A stretch of 64,000 nt of DNA from Flavobacteriaceae bacterium. Lineage in GTDB: Bacteria > Bacteroidota > Bacteroidia > Flavobacteriales > Flavobacteriaceae. This document shows positions 44,597 to 53,057 of this stretch, piece after piece (the first letter of the stretch is position 1; each line of letters begins with the position of its first letter). The translations under genes and the position numbers were made by a program. Location of the stretch: positions 186,001-250,000 of the forward strand of contig CANFNV010000001.1 of NCBI GenBank assembly GCA_947448525.1, given 5' to 3'. The notes below the pieces were generated by a model. It had not been told where the DNA came from. It did not search any database and was given only the letters and a program-made list of their open reading frames with translations.

Positions 44597-45379
44597 TTAT
44601 TTTTCTAAAACTACTTTATAAGTAGAAGTTTTAGTATCATCAGAAACATTGATAAAATAAACTCCATCATTAAAAGAAGAAAGATCAACTTGTTTAGTTG
44701 CAGAAGTCGTAGCTTCTTTAATTTCTTCATTATAAACTACTTTTCCAGTAATATCAAGAACTTGAATGTTTTTTACGTCAGATTTAAAATCAATATTAAA
44801 AATACCTTTTGATGGAATTGGATACACAACTGCATCAGGAGCTTTAACAAAAGTTTCTGTAGCAAGAGTAGGTGCCCAAGCTAAATTTAAACCTGAAAAA
44901 CTTGCATTCGTTGGTGTTTGACTTACTGCAGTTGCTCCTTTAGTGAAAGGAAAATAAGCAACAGCAGTCCCACCGTGATCCCAACATTCTTCCACAGCAA
45001 CTCTGTAATTTCCATCAGCCACTAATGTACCTGAAACATTTTTACCATCCCATGTAGCGGTTTGTAATGCCCCAGATGACCAAGATAATGTTGAAGTTGA
45101 TGTGATACCTGTAACATCAGATGCAGAAGCAGCTTTCCATGTAGGTATATGATTTGATGGAGTGCTTTTCCCTTTCACTATTAAAGATTTGGTATATGCC
45201 CAAGTAGTTCCTGTAGTATTTTGTTCTATCCAAACAGCTAAACATCTTTTTGTACCAGAGTATGTAGAACTATGAGCTACCTCACCTACTTTAAATGTTA
45301 AAGTTCCTGCAGTTTGAGCGTTTATTGTAGCTGAAAATAATAAAAGAGCTACCCCTACTGATTTGTAAATTTTTTTCAT
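44597..45379 (-). CDS. DUF2271 protein with T9SS type A sorting domain
   Basis: A 260-residue secreted protein. Signal peptide MKKIYKSVGVALLLFSATINAQ; a DUF2271 domain (about 22-150: YSGTKRCLAVWIEQNTTGTTW, LVADGNYRVAVEECWDHGG); then a C-terminal type IX sorting domain (about 185-260: VVYPIPSKGIFNIDF, VLDITGKVVYNEEI, LSSFNDGVYFINV, TYKVVLEK). It should cross the outer membrane by T9SS and be surface anchored. DUF2271 genes often lie near ApbE and PepSY proteins in other bacteria (from memory). It is the last gene of the minus-strand cluster facing apbE. Confidence 0.9.
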   Translation of the reverse strand: MKKIYKSVGVALLLFSATINAQTAGTLTFKVGEVAHSSTYSGTKRCLAVWIEQNTTGTTWAYTKSLIVKGKSTPSNHIPTWKAASASDVTGITSTSTLSWSSGALQTATWDGKNVSGTLVADGNYRVAVEECWDHGGTAVAYFPFTKGATAVSQTPTNASFSGLNLAWAPTLATETFVKAPDAVVYPIPSKGIFNIDFKSDVKNIQVLDITGKVVYNEEIKEATTSATKQVDLSSFNDGVYFINVSDDTKTSTYKVVLEK

Positions 45380-45404
45380 GATTGTATTAAATTATTTATT
45401 GTTA

Positions 45405-45938
45405 TTATTGTTTATTCTCTAGTTCTAATTTGATAGCAATTTTAGCGGTTTCTGCTAGAGTTTTCTTTGCCATGGCAGGAACTTCTAGTTTATAATCAAT
45501 TAATTTAATTACAAAAGTACCTGTAATAGCAGTTTTAGCACCAGCGGCAACAGCCATTTTTGTTTTTACTTTATTGGTAGCCCCATGAATAGTTAAATCA
45601 CCTTCTACATCATAAGAACCCGATTTACCATCATAACCAATCACTTTACCACTAAAACTAGTTTTTGGAAACTTGTCACTTTCCATATAGTTTTCATTGT
45701 AATGCTCCTCCATTAATGGAGATTTGAATTTGAACGATTTTACTAAACCTTGAACAACTAGAACCCCAGTAGATTTATCAAATATAGAAGAAACGGTATT
45801 ACTAACCGCAACCACCGGATCCATAGCTCCTGGAACCGTTGCGTCAAATTTTATTTCTCCCGAACGAGTCATCATTTTTTGTGAAAAGGCAACTGTTGAG
45901 AAAACCAAACATACTATTGAAATAAAAATATTTTTCAT
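45405..45938 (-). CDS. YceI family protein
   Basis: A 177-residue periplasmic lipocalin-like protein with signal peptide MKNIFISIVCLVFSTVAFSQ. Family segments are KFDATVPGAMDPVVAVSN, FDKSTGVLVVQGLVKSFKFKSP, KTSFSGKVIGYD, GDLTIHGATNKVK. YceI proteins bind isoprenoids such as quinones. Being next to a cytochrome and ApbE, a link to quinone or electron transfer is plausible. It is 26 bp from its neighbours on both sides, within the operon. Confidence 0.93.
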   Translation of the reverse strand: MKNIFISIVCLVFSTVAFSQKMMTRSGEIKFDATVPGAMDPVVAVSNTVSSIFDKSTGVLVVQGLVKSFKFKSPLMEEHYNENYMESDKFPKTSFSGKVIGYDGKSGSYDVEGDLTIHGATNKVKTKMAVAAGAKTAITGTFVIKLIDYKLEVPAMAKKTLAETAKIAIKLELENKQ

Positions 45939-45964
45939 TTTATTAATTTTAATATTTATAATTA

Positions 45965-46366
45965 TTATTCTGGATAATTATTATTAATCCAATTTTCAAT
46001 TATTGTGATACTTACTGATGACAATGGTGCATCACCTTTAGGCATTCTATCTGAAGTGCAAGAACCAGCTTGAATACTACACAACAGTCTTGGTGAGCCA
46101 GATCCACTAGAATATCCATTTGGACCTTGGTCTTTTTGATAATCAACTACATTTTGGTAGGTATCTAAATCTGGGAAAGCTTGCTGAGAAGAGGAAGGTG
46201 AATGACATGTAACACATTTATTATCTAAAATCTTCTTAACGTTTTGAGTATAAGTTGGGTGTGTCACTATTCCTTCTAAATCTTGCTGTGTTCTAGAATC
46301 ACAAGAAATAAAGAACGTAATTCCTAATAATACAATTGCTGCAGTAATTAATTTTATATTTTTCAT
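45965..46366 (-). CDS. Monoheme c-type cytochrome lipoprotein
   Basis: A 133-residue lipoprotein (lipobox FFIS-C22) with a single heme-binding site C51-V-T-C54-H55 and a likely axial methionine M108 in SDRMPKGDAPLS. This is the cytochrome-like fold with a central insertion containing two further cysteines (C96, C103), which may form a disulfide. It is anchored in the envelope and should carry one electron. It lies between the DUF5777 barrel and YceI genes. Confidence 0.91.
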   Translation of the reverse strand: MKNIKLITAAIVLLGITFFISCDSRTQQDLEGIVTHPTYTQNVKKILDNKCVTCHSPSSSQQAFPDLDTYQNVVDYQKDQGPNGYSSGSGSPRLLCSIQAGSCTSDRMPKGDAPLSSVSITIIENWINNNYPE

Positions 46367-46378
46367 ATCTACTTTTTA

Positions 46379-47248
46379 TTAAAAAACTCTATACATATTA
46401 AATCCGAAGAAAATGTTTTTACCTCCTGATATTCCAGTTGCCGAAGTATAATAAGCTACTTCATTCATAGTATTACTATTAGACAAAACTAATTGAAAAA
46501 CGTGACCACCCGTTTCAATGTCTAAACCTAATGATATTGGATTATGGTAAAAATTGTTATACCCTTCTGGTAAATTCAACCTTGCAGCATAATCTAAATT
46601 AATACTTAATCTTTTAGAGATTTTACATCTGGCACCTGTTCCAAGTAAATAAGTATCTTTTTGATCTGTAAGCTCATCATACAAGTTTTTATGAATTAAC
46701 ATTGGGTTAACTTGTACTGATAAAGAATTATTTAATTTTCTAGAAACTATCAATTGACTAGAATAAGCATAACGATCACTAGCTCTTAAATCTGGATATA
46801 AATCTGTTTTTAAATCTGTTCTGATATCCATGGTATTATATCCAACAATAGTCACAGGAAATCCTCCGTCCATTTGATTGGCTAATTTATACTTGGCTGC
46901 TAATTCAAATGTTTTTTGAAATTTATGTCTAGATAATCCTAAAGACAACCAATCTGCAACTCCATAAATACCTCCAAATTTGGTATTAGCTTCATCTAAA
47001 CCAAAAAAGTTGTTCATTCCGTTTGTAATATCCCCAAAACGGTGTGTAATAAGAAAGTAAAACTCGCCTTTTGCAGGTAATTTTGTAGATTGCATGTTGA
47101 CAACTTGCAACCCTTTGAAAGCAGCAGTTGTAATTTCTTTTTTATCAGATTTTGCGGCATTTAATTCGTTCATCAAATCGTCTTGTGCATTGGCGAAGCC
47201 AAAACAAAAAAGAAAGAAAACAGAAACTGTAATTTTTAGTAATTTCAT
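46379..47248 (-). CDS. DUF5777 family outer-membrane beta-barrel protein
   Basis: A 289-residue barrel with signal peptide MKLLKITVSVFFLFCFGFANAQ. KGEFYFLITHRFGDITNGMNN, GVADWLSLGLSRHKFQKTFEL, YSSQLIVSRKLNNSLSVQVN and the C-terminal aromatic VF are typical. DUF5777 proteins are known only as predicted barrels. It is 12 bp upstream of the cytochrome gene in the operon, which suggests it may pair with that cytochrome at the outer membrane (inference). Confidence 0.9.
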   Translation of the reverse strand: MKLLKITVSVFFLFCFGFANAQDDLMNELNAAKSDKKEITTAAFKGLQVVNMQSTKLPAKGEFYFLITHRFGDITNGMNNFFGLDEANTKFGGIYGVADWLSLGLSRHKFQKTFELAAKYKLANQMDGGFPVTIVGYNTMDIRTDLKTDLYPDLRASDRYAYSSQLIVSRKLNNSLSVQVNPMLIHKNLYDELTDQKDTYLLGTGARCKISKRLSINLDYAARLNLPEGYNNFYHNPISLGLDIETGGHVFQLVLSNSNTMNEVAYYTSATGISGGKNIFFGFNMYRVF

Positions 47249-47260
47249 TTTTTTTATTAA

Positions 47261-47668
47261 TTATTTATTTATAGAACATTGATCCATATTTACGCTTCCC
47301 ATAAGGTCGTCAAAACCAACAACGCGACCTTTCACGTTTGCGGTTTGACCAACTTTTAAAGAAGCTTCTGCAGCAGTAAAGCCACAAACCACCACGTCAT
47401 CGATTATCACTTCTTTGTCATTAACCGAAGTGATGATTCCAGAAATAACGACGGGTTTTTCAAGATATTTTTTGTTAGCATCTGCTTCTTTAGCAGCAAA
47501 TTCAGCAACAAAATCTTTAGCTTTTAAGGTGAATGCCGCCTCTTCTGATTGCAAATCTCTTTTTCCCATATTATTAACCAAATAGTCTTTAACAATAGGA
47601 AAAGTAAAATACGCAGTTAAGAGTAAAATTACACCTATAAATAACATGATTTTAATTTTTTTATTCAT
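47261..47668 (-). CDS. Membrane-anchored OB-fold (tRNA_anti-like) protein
   Basis: A 135-residue protein with one N-terminal membrane helix (IKIMLFIGVILLLTAYF) and a C-terminal OB-fold of the tRNA_anti-like family (KPVVISGIITSVNDKEVIID, GQTANVKGRVVGFDDLMG). Two cysteines near the end may bond. It is likely periplasmic. First gene of the minus-strand cluster; the name refers to fold only, and a nucleic-acid role is unlikely outside the cytoplasm. Confidence 0.85.
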   Translation of the reverse strand: MNKKIKIMLFIGVILLLTAYFTFPIVKDYLVNNMGKRDLQSEEAAFTLKAKDFVAEFAAKEADANKKYLEKPVVISGIITSVNDKEVIIDDVVVCGFTAAEASLKVGQTANVKGRVVGFDDLMGSVNMDQCSINK

Positions 47669-47767
47669 AGTAATTTACAAATAATTTAGATTATAATTTT
47701 AAAAACAATGCAAATCTAAACTAAAGTTCATTTGATTTATTAAAAAACAACTTAATCTATCCTTAAA

Positions 47768-49945
47768 TTAAATTATAATCATGCCATTTTCTTTCAAAAT
47801 TTGTAGCGATTTAGAGTGCCAAAACAACTCGAAATCAATAAATTTACTTTCAAAATCTACTTTTATTTGTTGAATTGTCATTAAAGCACCTTCAAAAGTA
47901 TTTAATTTCTTAAATAATTCTATTAGCCATTCTCCTTTTTCTAGTTCTAAGGCAATTTCAAAAGAATTAGTTTTATTATGAAAAGTGAGTTGCATCATTT
48001 GCCAAGATTGGCCTCTTTTAGATTTAGTAAACGGCTCTGAAATGGGATTTCCTCCTATCCAAATAATTTTGGCTGAGGGTTTGATATTGAAATCGATTTC
48101 TTTTTCCAAACAAGAAACAATATAATCAGACGGGATTTTTGTATTCGGAATTTTAAAGTCAAACCAATCTTGTAAGTCATACTCAAAACAAATTCCATGC
48201 ATGTAATTGAACAACGATTTCTTCAACCCAAAACTGAATTTATCGTGATTGATTCCAGTTTTATCGCTAAAATTAATATCGTTATGAGCAAACGTAATGA
48301 CATTGTGTTCTGGAATGACTCCAAATTCTTCGGGAAACATTCCCACAGGCGAATGCGCCGTCATAGCAAATTGATGCCAGAAACCACTTTGTAAAATTCC
48401 TAATTCAAACAATTGTCGCACCATTTCTAGACTATCCACCGTCTCTTGAATGGTTTGTGTGGGATAACCGTACATCAAATAAGCATGCACCATGATGCCA
48501 CTTTCGGTAAAATTTCGAGCTACTTGAGCTACTTGTTCAACAGTTACTCCTTTTTTAATCAATTCTAAAAGTCGGTCTGAAGCTACTTCCAATCCCCCAG
48601 AAACAGCAATACATCCAGATGCTTTGAGTAAAATACACAAATCAACTGTAAAACTTTTTTCAAATCGGATGTTCGTCCACCAAGTAACCACTAATTTTCT
48701 TCGGAGAATTTCTAATGCAACTTCCCGCATTAAAGCCGGAGGTGCCGCTTCATCTACAAAATGAAATCCATTTTCGCCGGTTTGCGCAATCAAATCTTCC
48801 ATTCTATCTACTAAAGTTTTAGCAGCAATAGGTTCGTATAATTTGATATAATCTAAAGAAATATCGCAAAAAGTGCACTTACCCCAGTAACAGCCATGAG
48901 CCATGGTGAGTTTATTCCATCTGCCATCACTCCACAAACTGTGCATTGGATTGGCAATTTCAATTACCGAAATGTATTTATCCAAAAGCAAATCCGAATA
49001 ATCGGGTGTTCCAACTTCACTTTGTTTATAATCAGGTTTAATGGAGTTATTTTTATAGGTTACTTTCCCATTTTCTAAAAGGAATGTTCGTTTGTATTCT
49101 TTATCAATTGTCAATTGTTCATTATCAATTATCAATTGAAGCGGCAATTCTCCATCGTCTAAAGAAATAAAATCAAAGAATTCAAAAACACGTTCGTCTT
49201 TCAGTTCACGAAGTTCGGTATTAGGGAATCCGCCTCCCATGGCGATTTTAATTTTGGGAAAATGATTTTTAACAAATTGAGCCGAGCGAAAAGCACTATA
49301 CAAATTTCCAGGAAATGGAACCGAAAAACAAATTAGTTTGGGGTGCACTTGTACAATTCTTTGATTTAGAATTTTCAGCGTAATTTTATCAATATAAGTT
49401 GGTGACTTTTGCAAATGTTGGTACAATTCATCAAAAGAATTAGCACTTCTTCCCAATCGTTCCGCATAGCGACTAAAACCAAAGTTTTCATCGACACATT
49501 CCACAATAAAATCGGATAAATCTTCAAGATATAAAGTAGCTAAATGTTTGGCTTTGTCTTGCATTCCCATGGTGCCAAAAGCCCATTCCATGTCATCTAA
49601 TTGTAAAAATCGAGAAGCTTCAGGAAGAAAATTACCGCTACAAATTTGGCGTGCTAATGATGGAGTTTTTCCTTGCAAAAAAGAAATTACAGAATCAATG
49701 GTATTAACATATTCCTCTTGAAGAGAACATATTCTTCGAGAATTGGGAGTTGGGAGTTGGGAGTTGGAAGAAAACAAATCAGTTAAGCCCTTTTTAGAAA
49801 ACAATTCTAAAATTACTTCTATACCCAAATCCATTTGAAAAGCCGAAACACTTTTAGTGTTCAAAAACCCTTTAATATATGCCGTTGCTGGATAAGGCGT
49901 ATTCAGTTGGGTAAAGGGCGGCGTTATTAATAGGAGGTCTTTCAA
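47768..49945 (-). CDS. B12-binding-type radical SAM protein, unknown substrate
   Basis: A 725-residue protein. An N-terminal Rossmann/B12-binding-like region (LLITPPFTQLNTPYPATAYIKGFL, then KIKIAMGGGFPN) is followed by a radical SAM domain. The Fe-S cysteines are in HGCYWGKCTFCDI (about residue 351), a C-x4-C-x2-C spacing, not the usual C-x3-C-x2-C. Two low-complexity stretches encoded by dispersed repeats interrupt it in frame: SSNSQLPTPNSRR near residue 65 and LIIDNEQLTIDKEY near residue 275. Substrate unknown. It is divergent from bshC across a perfect palindrome. Confidence 0.85.
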   Translation of the reverse strand: MKDLLLITPPFTQLNTPYPATAYIKGFLNTKSVSAFQMDLGIEVILELFSKKGLTDLFSSNSQLPTPNSRRICSLQEEYVNTIDSVISFLQGKTPSLARQICSGNFLPEASRFLQLDDMEWAFGTMGMQDKAKHLATLYLEDLSDFIVECVDENFGFSRYAERLGRSANSFDELYQHLQKSPTYIDKITLKILNQRIVQVHPKLICFSVPFPGNLYSAFRSAQFVKNHFPKIKIAMGGGFPNTELRELKDERVFEFFDFISLDDGELPLQLIIDNEQLTIDKEYKRTFLLENGKVTYKNNSIKPDYKQSEVGTPDYSDLLLDKYISVIEIANPMHSLWSDGRWNKLTMAHGCYWGKCTFCDISLDYIKLYEPIAAKTLVDRMEDLIAQTGENGFHFVDEAAPPALMREVALEILRRKLVVTWWTNIRFEKSFTVDLCILLKASGCIAVSGGLEVASDRLLELIKKGVTVEQVAQVARNFTESGIMVHAYLMYGYPTQTIQETVDSLEMVRQLFELGILQSGFWHQFAMTAHSPVGMFPEEFGVIPEHNVITFAHNDINFSDKTGINHDKFSFGLKKSLFNYMHGICFEYDLQDWFDFKIPNTKIPSDYIVSCLEKEIDFNIKPSAKIIWIGGNPISEPFTKSKRGQSWQMMQLTFHNKTNSFEIALELEKGEWLIELFKKLNTFEGALMTIQQIKVDFESKFIDFELFWHSKSLQILKENGMIII
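49101..49138. repeat. TTATCAATTG-type repeat inside the radical SAM gene
   Basis: Overlapping TTATCAATTGTCAATTG words encode IIDNEQLTID in frame. The same family forms the repeat before hisS (25446-25485). Confidence 0.75.
49741..49767. repeat. GGGAGTT heptad repeat inside the radical SAM gene
   Basis: Three exact GGGAGTT units plus partial ones. On the coding strand this gives SNSQLPTPNS. Related words occur in prmC (27136-27151) and at 58539-58552 upstream of the FAH-family gene. Confidence 0.8.
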
Positions 49946-49961
49946 ATTGAAATGATTTTTG

Positions 49962-49969
49962 CAAAAGTA
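49962..49969 (-). promoter_or_regulatory. Putative -7 element of the radical SAM gene
   Basis: TACTTTTG on the minus strand, about 17 bp before the ATG. No TTG at 17-23 bp; instead the palindrome at 49972-50002 covers that place. Confidence 0.4.
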
Positions 49970-49971
49970 AA

Positions 49972-50002
49972 ATTAATAATTTAGTTTTCAGAAATTATTA
50001 AT
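49972..50002. promoter_or_regulatory. Perfect 11-bp palindrome between radical SAM gene and bshC
   Basis: ATTAATAATTT (49972-49982) and AAATTATTAAT (49992-50002) around a 9-nt centre. It covers the -33 area of the radical SAM promoter, which suits an operator; a hairpin is the alternative. Regulator unknown. Confidence 0.4.
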
Positions 50003-50060
50003 CCCATAGCAATTGTAAATCGAATTTATATTTTAAGTAATTTTACAAAAAAATCACAAC

Positions 50061-51650
50061 ATGCCAAGCGACTGTATCAGCTATCAAAAATCAGGATATT
50101 TCTCTAAACTAATCGTTGATTATTTAGATGAAAAATCAGAGCTTGAAACCTTATACAATCGATTTCCAAAAATTGAAAATTTCAGAGAGCAAATAGCTGA
50201 AAAACAACAAAATTTTTCTGTTGAAAATAGACACGTTTTAGTTTCCGAGTTAGAAAAACAATATGCAAATTTTGAAATTTCAGATGCAACAAAAAGTAAC
50301 ATTAAACTTTTAACCAATTCCAATACATTTACAATAACTACTGGGCACCAACTGAATTTATTTACAGGACCATTATATTTTATCTACAAAATTGTTTCCA
50401 CAATAAACCTTTGTAAACAATTAAAAAAGGAATATCCCAACAATAATTTTGTTCCAATATATTGGATGGCGACAGAAGATCATGATTTTGAAGAAATTAA
50501 TCATTTTCATTGTAAAGAAGTTACCATTCGCTGGAATCGAGAAAGTTTTGGACCCGTAGGTCGATTATCTACTGAAGGATTAGACAATGTTTTTGATGTT
50601 TTTTCAAATGTAATTGGCCACTCATTGAATGCCGAAAAATTAAAAGAATTATTCATAAATACTTATATAAAGCAATCGAATTTAGCCGATGCTTCTCGAT
50701 ATATAGCCAATGAATTATTCAAAAAAGAAGGATTAGTAATCATTGATGGTGATTCAAAAGCACTAAAAAAAATATGTATCCCTTACATTAAAAAGGAGCT
50801 TTTAGAACAAGCTTCATTTAAAAATGTAAATCAAACTAAGGAACATTTAAAAAAGTATTTTATACAAGTAAATCCTCGGGAGATTAATTTATTTTACATT
50901 GAAGATACTATTAGAGAACGTATTATCTTAGAAAATGGAATTTATAAAATCAAAAATACTGCTATTCAATTTACCGAAACTGATATTTTAATTGAATTAG
51001 AAAATCATCCTGAAAGATTTAGTCCGAATGTTATTTTGCGTCCGTTATATCAAGAAGTCGTTTTACCCAACCTTTGTTATATTGGTGGAGGCGGTGAACT
51101 AGCGTATTGGCTAGAATTGAAATCAAATTTTGAGGCAAACAAGATTACTTTTCCAGTACTTTTACTTCGCGATTCTGTTATATTAGTATCGGAAAAACAA
51201 TCTCAAAAGGCCAATAAATTAAATTTAACTTGGAACGATTTATTTTCAAATCAAGACGAATTATTAAACTCTAAAACTAAAGAATATTCCAAATTTAAAA
51301 TAGATTTTACAGAACAAAAGGAATCATTGAAAAAACAATTTGGAAACTTACATAAAATTGCAATTCAAACGGACAAATCTTTTATTGGCGCAGTAAAAGC
51401 GCAAGAAACAAAGCAAATAAAAGGATTAGAAAATCTAGAAAAACGATTGTTAAAAGCGGAAAAAAAAGTTCATAAAGAGGAATTAGAGCGCATTACATTA
51501 CTTCAAAATGAATTGTTTCCCAATCAAATTTTACAAGAACGCAAAGCTAATTTTTCAGAATTTTATTTAGAACATGGTGATCTAATGATTGAAAAAATAT
51601 CAATCGAATTAAATGCTATATCACAAGAATTTAAAATTATAACTTTATAA
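50061..51650 (+). CDS. bshC: Bacillithiol biosynthesis cysteine-adding enzyme
   Basis: A 529-residue BshC that adds cysteine to GlcN-malate to finish bacillithiol, a low-molecular-weight thiol. ITTGHQLNLFTGPLYFIYKI and IYWMATEDHDFEEINHFH are the nucleotidyl-transferase-like motifs of the family; LPNLCYIGGGGELAYWLELK follows, then a coiled-coil C-terminal region (KAQETKQIKGLENLEKRLLK). Length normal. No bshA or bshB is in the window. Confidence 0.95.
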   Translation: MPSDCISYQKSGYFSKLIVDYLDEKSELETLYNRFPKIENFREQIAEKQQNFSVENRHVLVSELEKQYANFEISDATKSNIKLLTNSNTFTITTGHQLNLFTGPLYFIYKIVSTINLCKQLKKEYPNNNFVPIYWMATEDHDFEEINHFHCKEVTIRWNRESFGPVGRLSTEGLDNVFDVFSNVIGHSLNAEKLKELFINTYIKQSNLADASRYIANELFKKEGLVIIDGDSKALKKICIPYIKKELLEQASFKNVNQTKEHLKKYFIQVNPREINLFYIEDTIRERIILENGIYKIKNTAIQFTETDILIELENHPERFSPNVILRPLYQEVVLPNLCYIGGGGELAYWLELKSNFEANKITFPVLLLRDSVILVSEKQSQKANKLNLTWNDLFSNQDELLNSKTKEYSKFKIDFTEQKESLKKQFGNLHKIAIQTDKSFIGAVKAQETKQIKGLENLEKRLLKAEKKVHKEELERITLLQNELFPNQILQERKANFSEFYLEHGDLMIEKISIELNAISQEFKIITL

Positions 51651-51682
51651 AAGATATTTTTATAAAATTCATAAAAAAACTC

Positions 51683-51690
51683 TATTTTTG
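51683..51690 (+). promoter_or_regulatory. Putative -7 element of ndk
   Basis: TATTTTTG followed directly by CACCC, the same extension seen at tRNA-Met and rpmB. Leader about 33 nt. No clear -33. Confidence 0.5.
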
Positions 51691-51727
51691 CACCCAAATT
51701 AAAAATAAAAAATAATTTACAATACAA

Positions 51728-52147
51728 ATGGCTACAAATAGAACATTTACAATGATTAAGCCTGATGCTGTAGAAAACGGACACATCGGTGGAATTTTAA
51801 ACATGATTACAGAAGGTGGTTTTAAAATCATTTCTTTAAAATTAACACAGTTAACCGTTACGGATGCTCAAGCATTTTATGCGGTTCATGCTGCAAGACC
51901 TTTCTATGGAGAATTAGTTGAATTCATGTCGCGCGGACCAATCGTTGCTGCAATTCTTGAAAAAGAAAATGCCATTGAAGATTTTAGAACTTTAATTGGC
52001 TCTACTAATCCAGTTGATGCTGCGGAAGGGACTATCCGTAAAAAATACGCAACTTCTATCGGAGAAAATGCGGTTCACGGTTCCGATTCAGATGAAAATG
52101 CTGTTATTGAAGGTGCTTTTCACTTTGCTGGAAGAGAGCAATTCTAG
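51728..52147 (+). CDS. ndk: Nucleoside diphosphate kinase
   Basis: A 139-residue kinase that transfers phosphate from ATP to other NDPs. [35 protein letters not shown], and the active-site histidine in [12 protein letters not shown] are all present. Single gene with its own promoter and a terminator shared with the convergent DUF721 gene. Confidence 0.97.
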   Translation: MATNRTFTMIKPDAVENGHIGGILNMITEGGFKIISLKLTQLTVTDAQAFYAVHAARPFYGELVEFMSRGPIVAAILEKENAIEDFRTLIGSTNPVDAAEGTIRKKYATSIGENAVHGSDSDENAVIEGAFHFAGREQF

Positions 52148-52183
52148 TATTCAGTCGCAATGGCAGTTTGTCAATAAAAATAT

Positions 52184-52216
52184 AAAATCCCATTTCTTAA
52201 TTGAAGTGGGATTTTT
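52184..52216. terminator. Bidirectional terminator between ndk and DUF721 gene
   Basis: A 13-bp stem with one G-T pair (52184-52196 with 52203-52215). A- and T-runs flank both sides, so it can stop both convergent transcripts. Confidence 0.85.
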
Positions 52217-52511
52217 ATCTTAAAACTATTTCTTTTACAACATCTTTCCGAAGTTCTTCGTTTAGGATTGCAATAATCTTTTGTTTGCCGTAACTCAATT
52301 CTTCACGCAAAACAGCCGAAGTTAATTTGACATACAGAGTACTTCCTTTTAAAAGTACTTCTTGGGTGTAACTGTTTACGCCATTTCCCATAAGTGATTT
52401 CCAGGCTTGTTCAACATCAATTTTATCCATACCCGATTCGAGCTTGTTCTGCTGAACAAACTGCTGTAAAACCTCTGAAATTGAACTTTCGTTACTTAAT
52501 CGTTTTGCCAT
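52215..52511 (-). CDS. DUF721 (DciA-like) protein
   Basis: A 98-residue protein with the DUF721 fold: QAWKSLMGNGVNSYTQEVLLKG and LYVKLTSAVLREELSYGKQKIIAILNEE. In other bacteria DUF721 proteins (DciA) load the replicative helicase; the fold is shared, function here is inferred. The upstream lipoprotein gene on the same strand is only 22 bp away. Confidence 0.9.
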   Translation of the reverse strand: MAKRLSNESSISEVLQQFVQQNKLESGMDKIDVEQAWKSLMGNGVNSYTQEVLLKGSTLYVKLTSAVLREELSYGKQKIIAILNEELRKDVVKEIVLR

Positions 52512-52533
52512 TTATGCTGAATTTGTTTCCGTA

Positions 52534-52953
52534 TTATTTTAAAGAAAAAGGAATTTGTCTTTTATAGTGGTATTCTAAATTTTCTTGGTTTATTAAAACT
52601 AATACGGAATCTTTTATTTCAAGAATTTCTTCTTTCCATTTTCCATAATTAGTTGAATAATTGATGTAATAATTACCATCTACAGTTGAAAGTGAAATAA
52701 TTTCTTTTATTTCATTAGTCAAATAAGTTCCGTCTAATTGCGGCATTACTTTTTGGCGAAAGCCTTTATTATCTTTAATTTGAAAGAAATCGATAGTTTC
52801 ATTTACTTTGTATTCTTTCTTACCCCCTTTCGGAAGTTCCACTTTCTGAATCTCCCAATAGCCATTGATTTTGGTAATATCTGCATCCGAAACTTTGGGT
52901 TTACAAGCAACAAACAAAAAACTAAAAAAGGAAAGTAGAAGTAATTTTTTCAT
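52534..52953 (-). CDS. Lipoprotein, function unknown
   Basis: A 139-residue lipoprotein (lipobox LFVA-C17). The mature part has a strand-rich lipocalin-like look with ITKINGYWEIQKVELPKGG, IDFFQIKDNKGFRQK, LVLINQENLEYHYKRQ. I do not recognise a named family. It precedes the DUF721 gene on the same strand and probably shares its transcript. Confidence 0.8.
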   Translation of the reverse strand: MKKLLLLSFFSFLFVACKPKVSDADITKINGYWEIQKVELPKGGKKEYKVNETIDFFQIKDNKGFRQKVMPQLDGTYLTNEIKEIISLSTVDGNYYINYSTNYGKWKEEILEIKDSVLVLINQENLEYHYKRQIPFSLK

Positions 52954-53057
52954 GTCTTAAAATAAAATATAAAATTACGATTAATTTTAAGTAATAAAAA
53001 AGTATTTTTGATGAAACGTTTTTTAAATTTCATTTATAATTACAAAAAATAAAAGTT

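Noticed and set aside
45041..45085. Flavinylation acceptor site in the DUF2271 protein (SSGALQT)
   Set aside because: It only loosely resembles the S/T-G-A-T/S motif; the threonine position and context do not fit.
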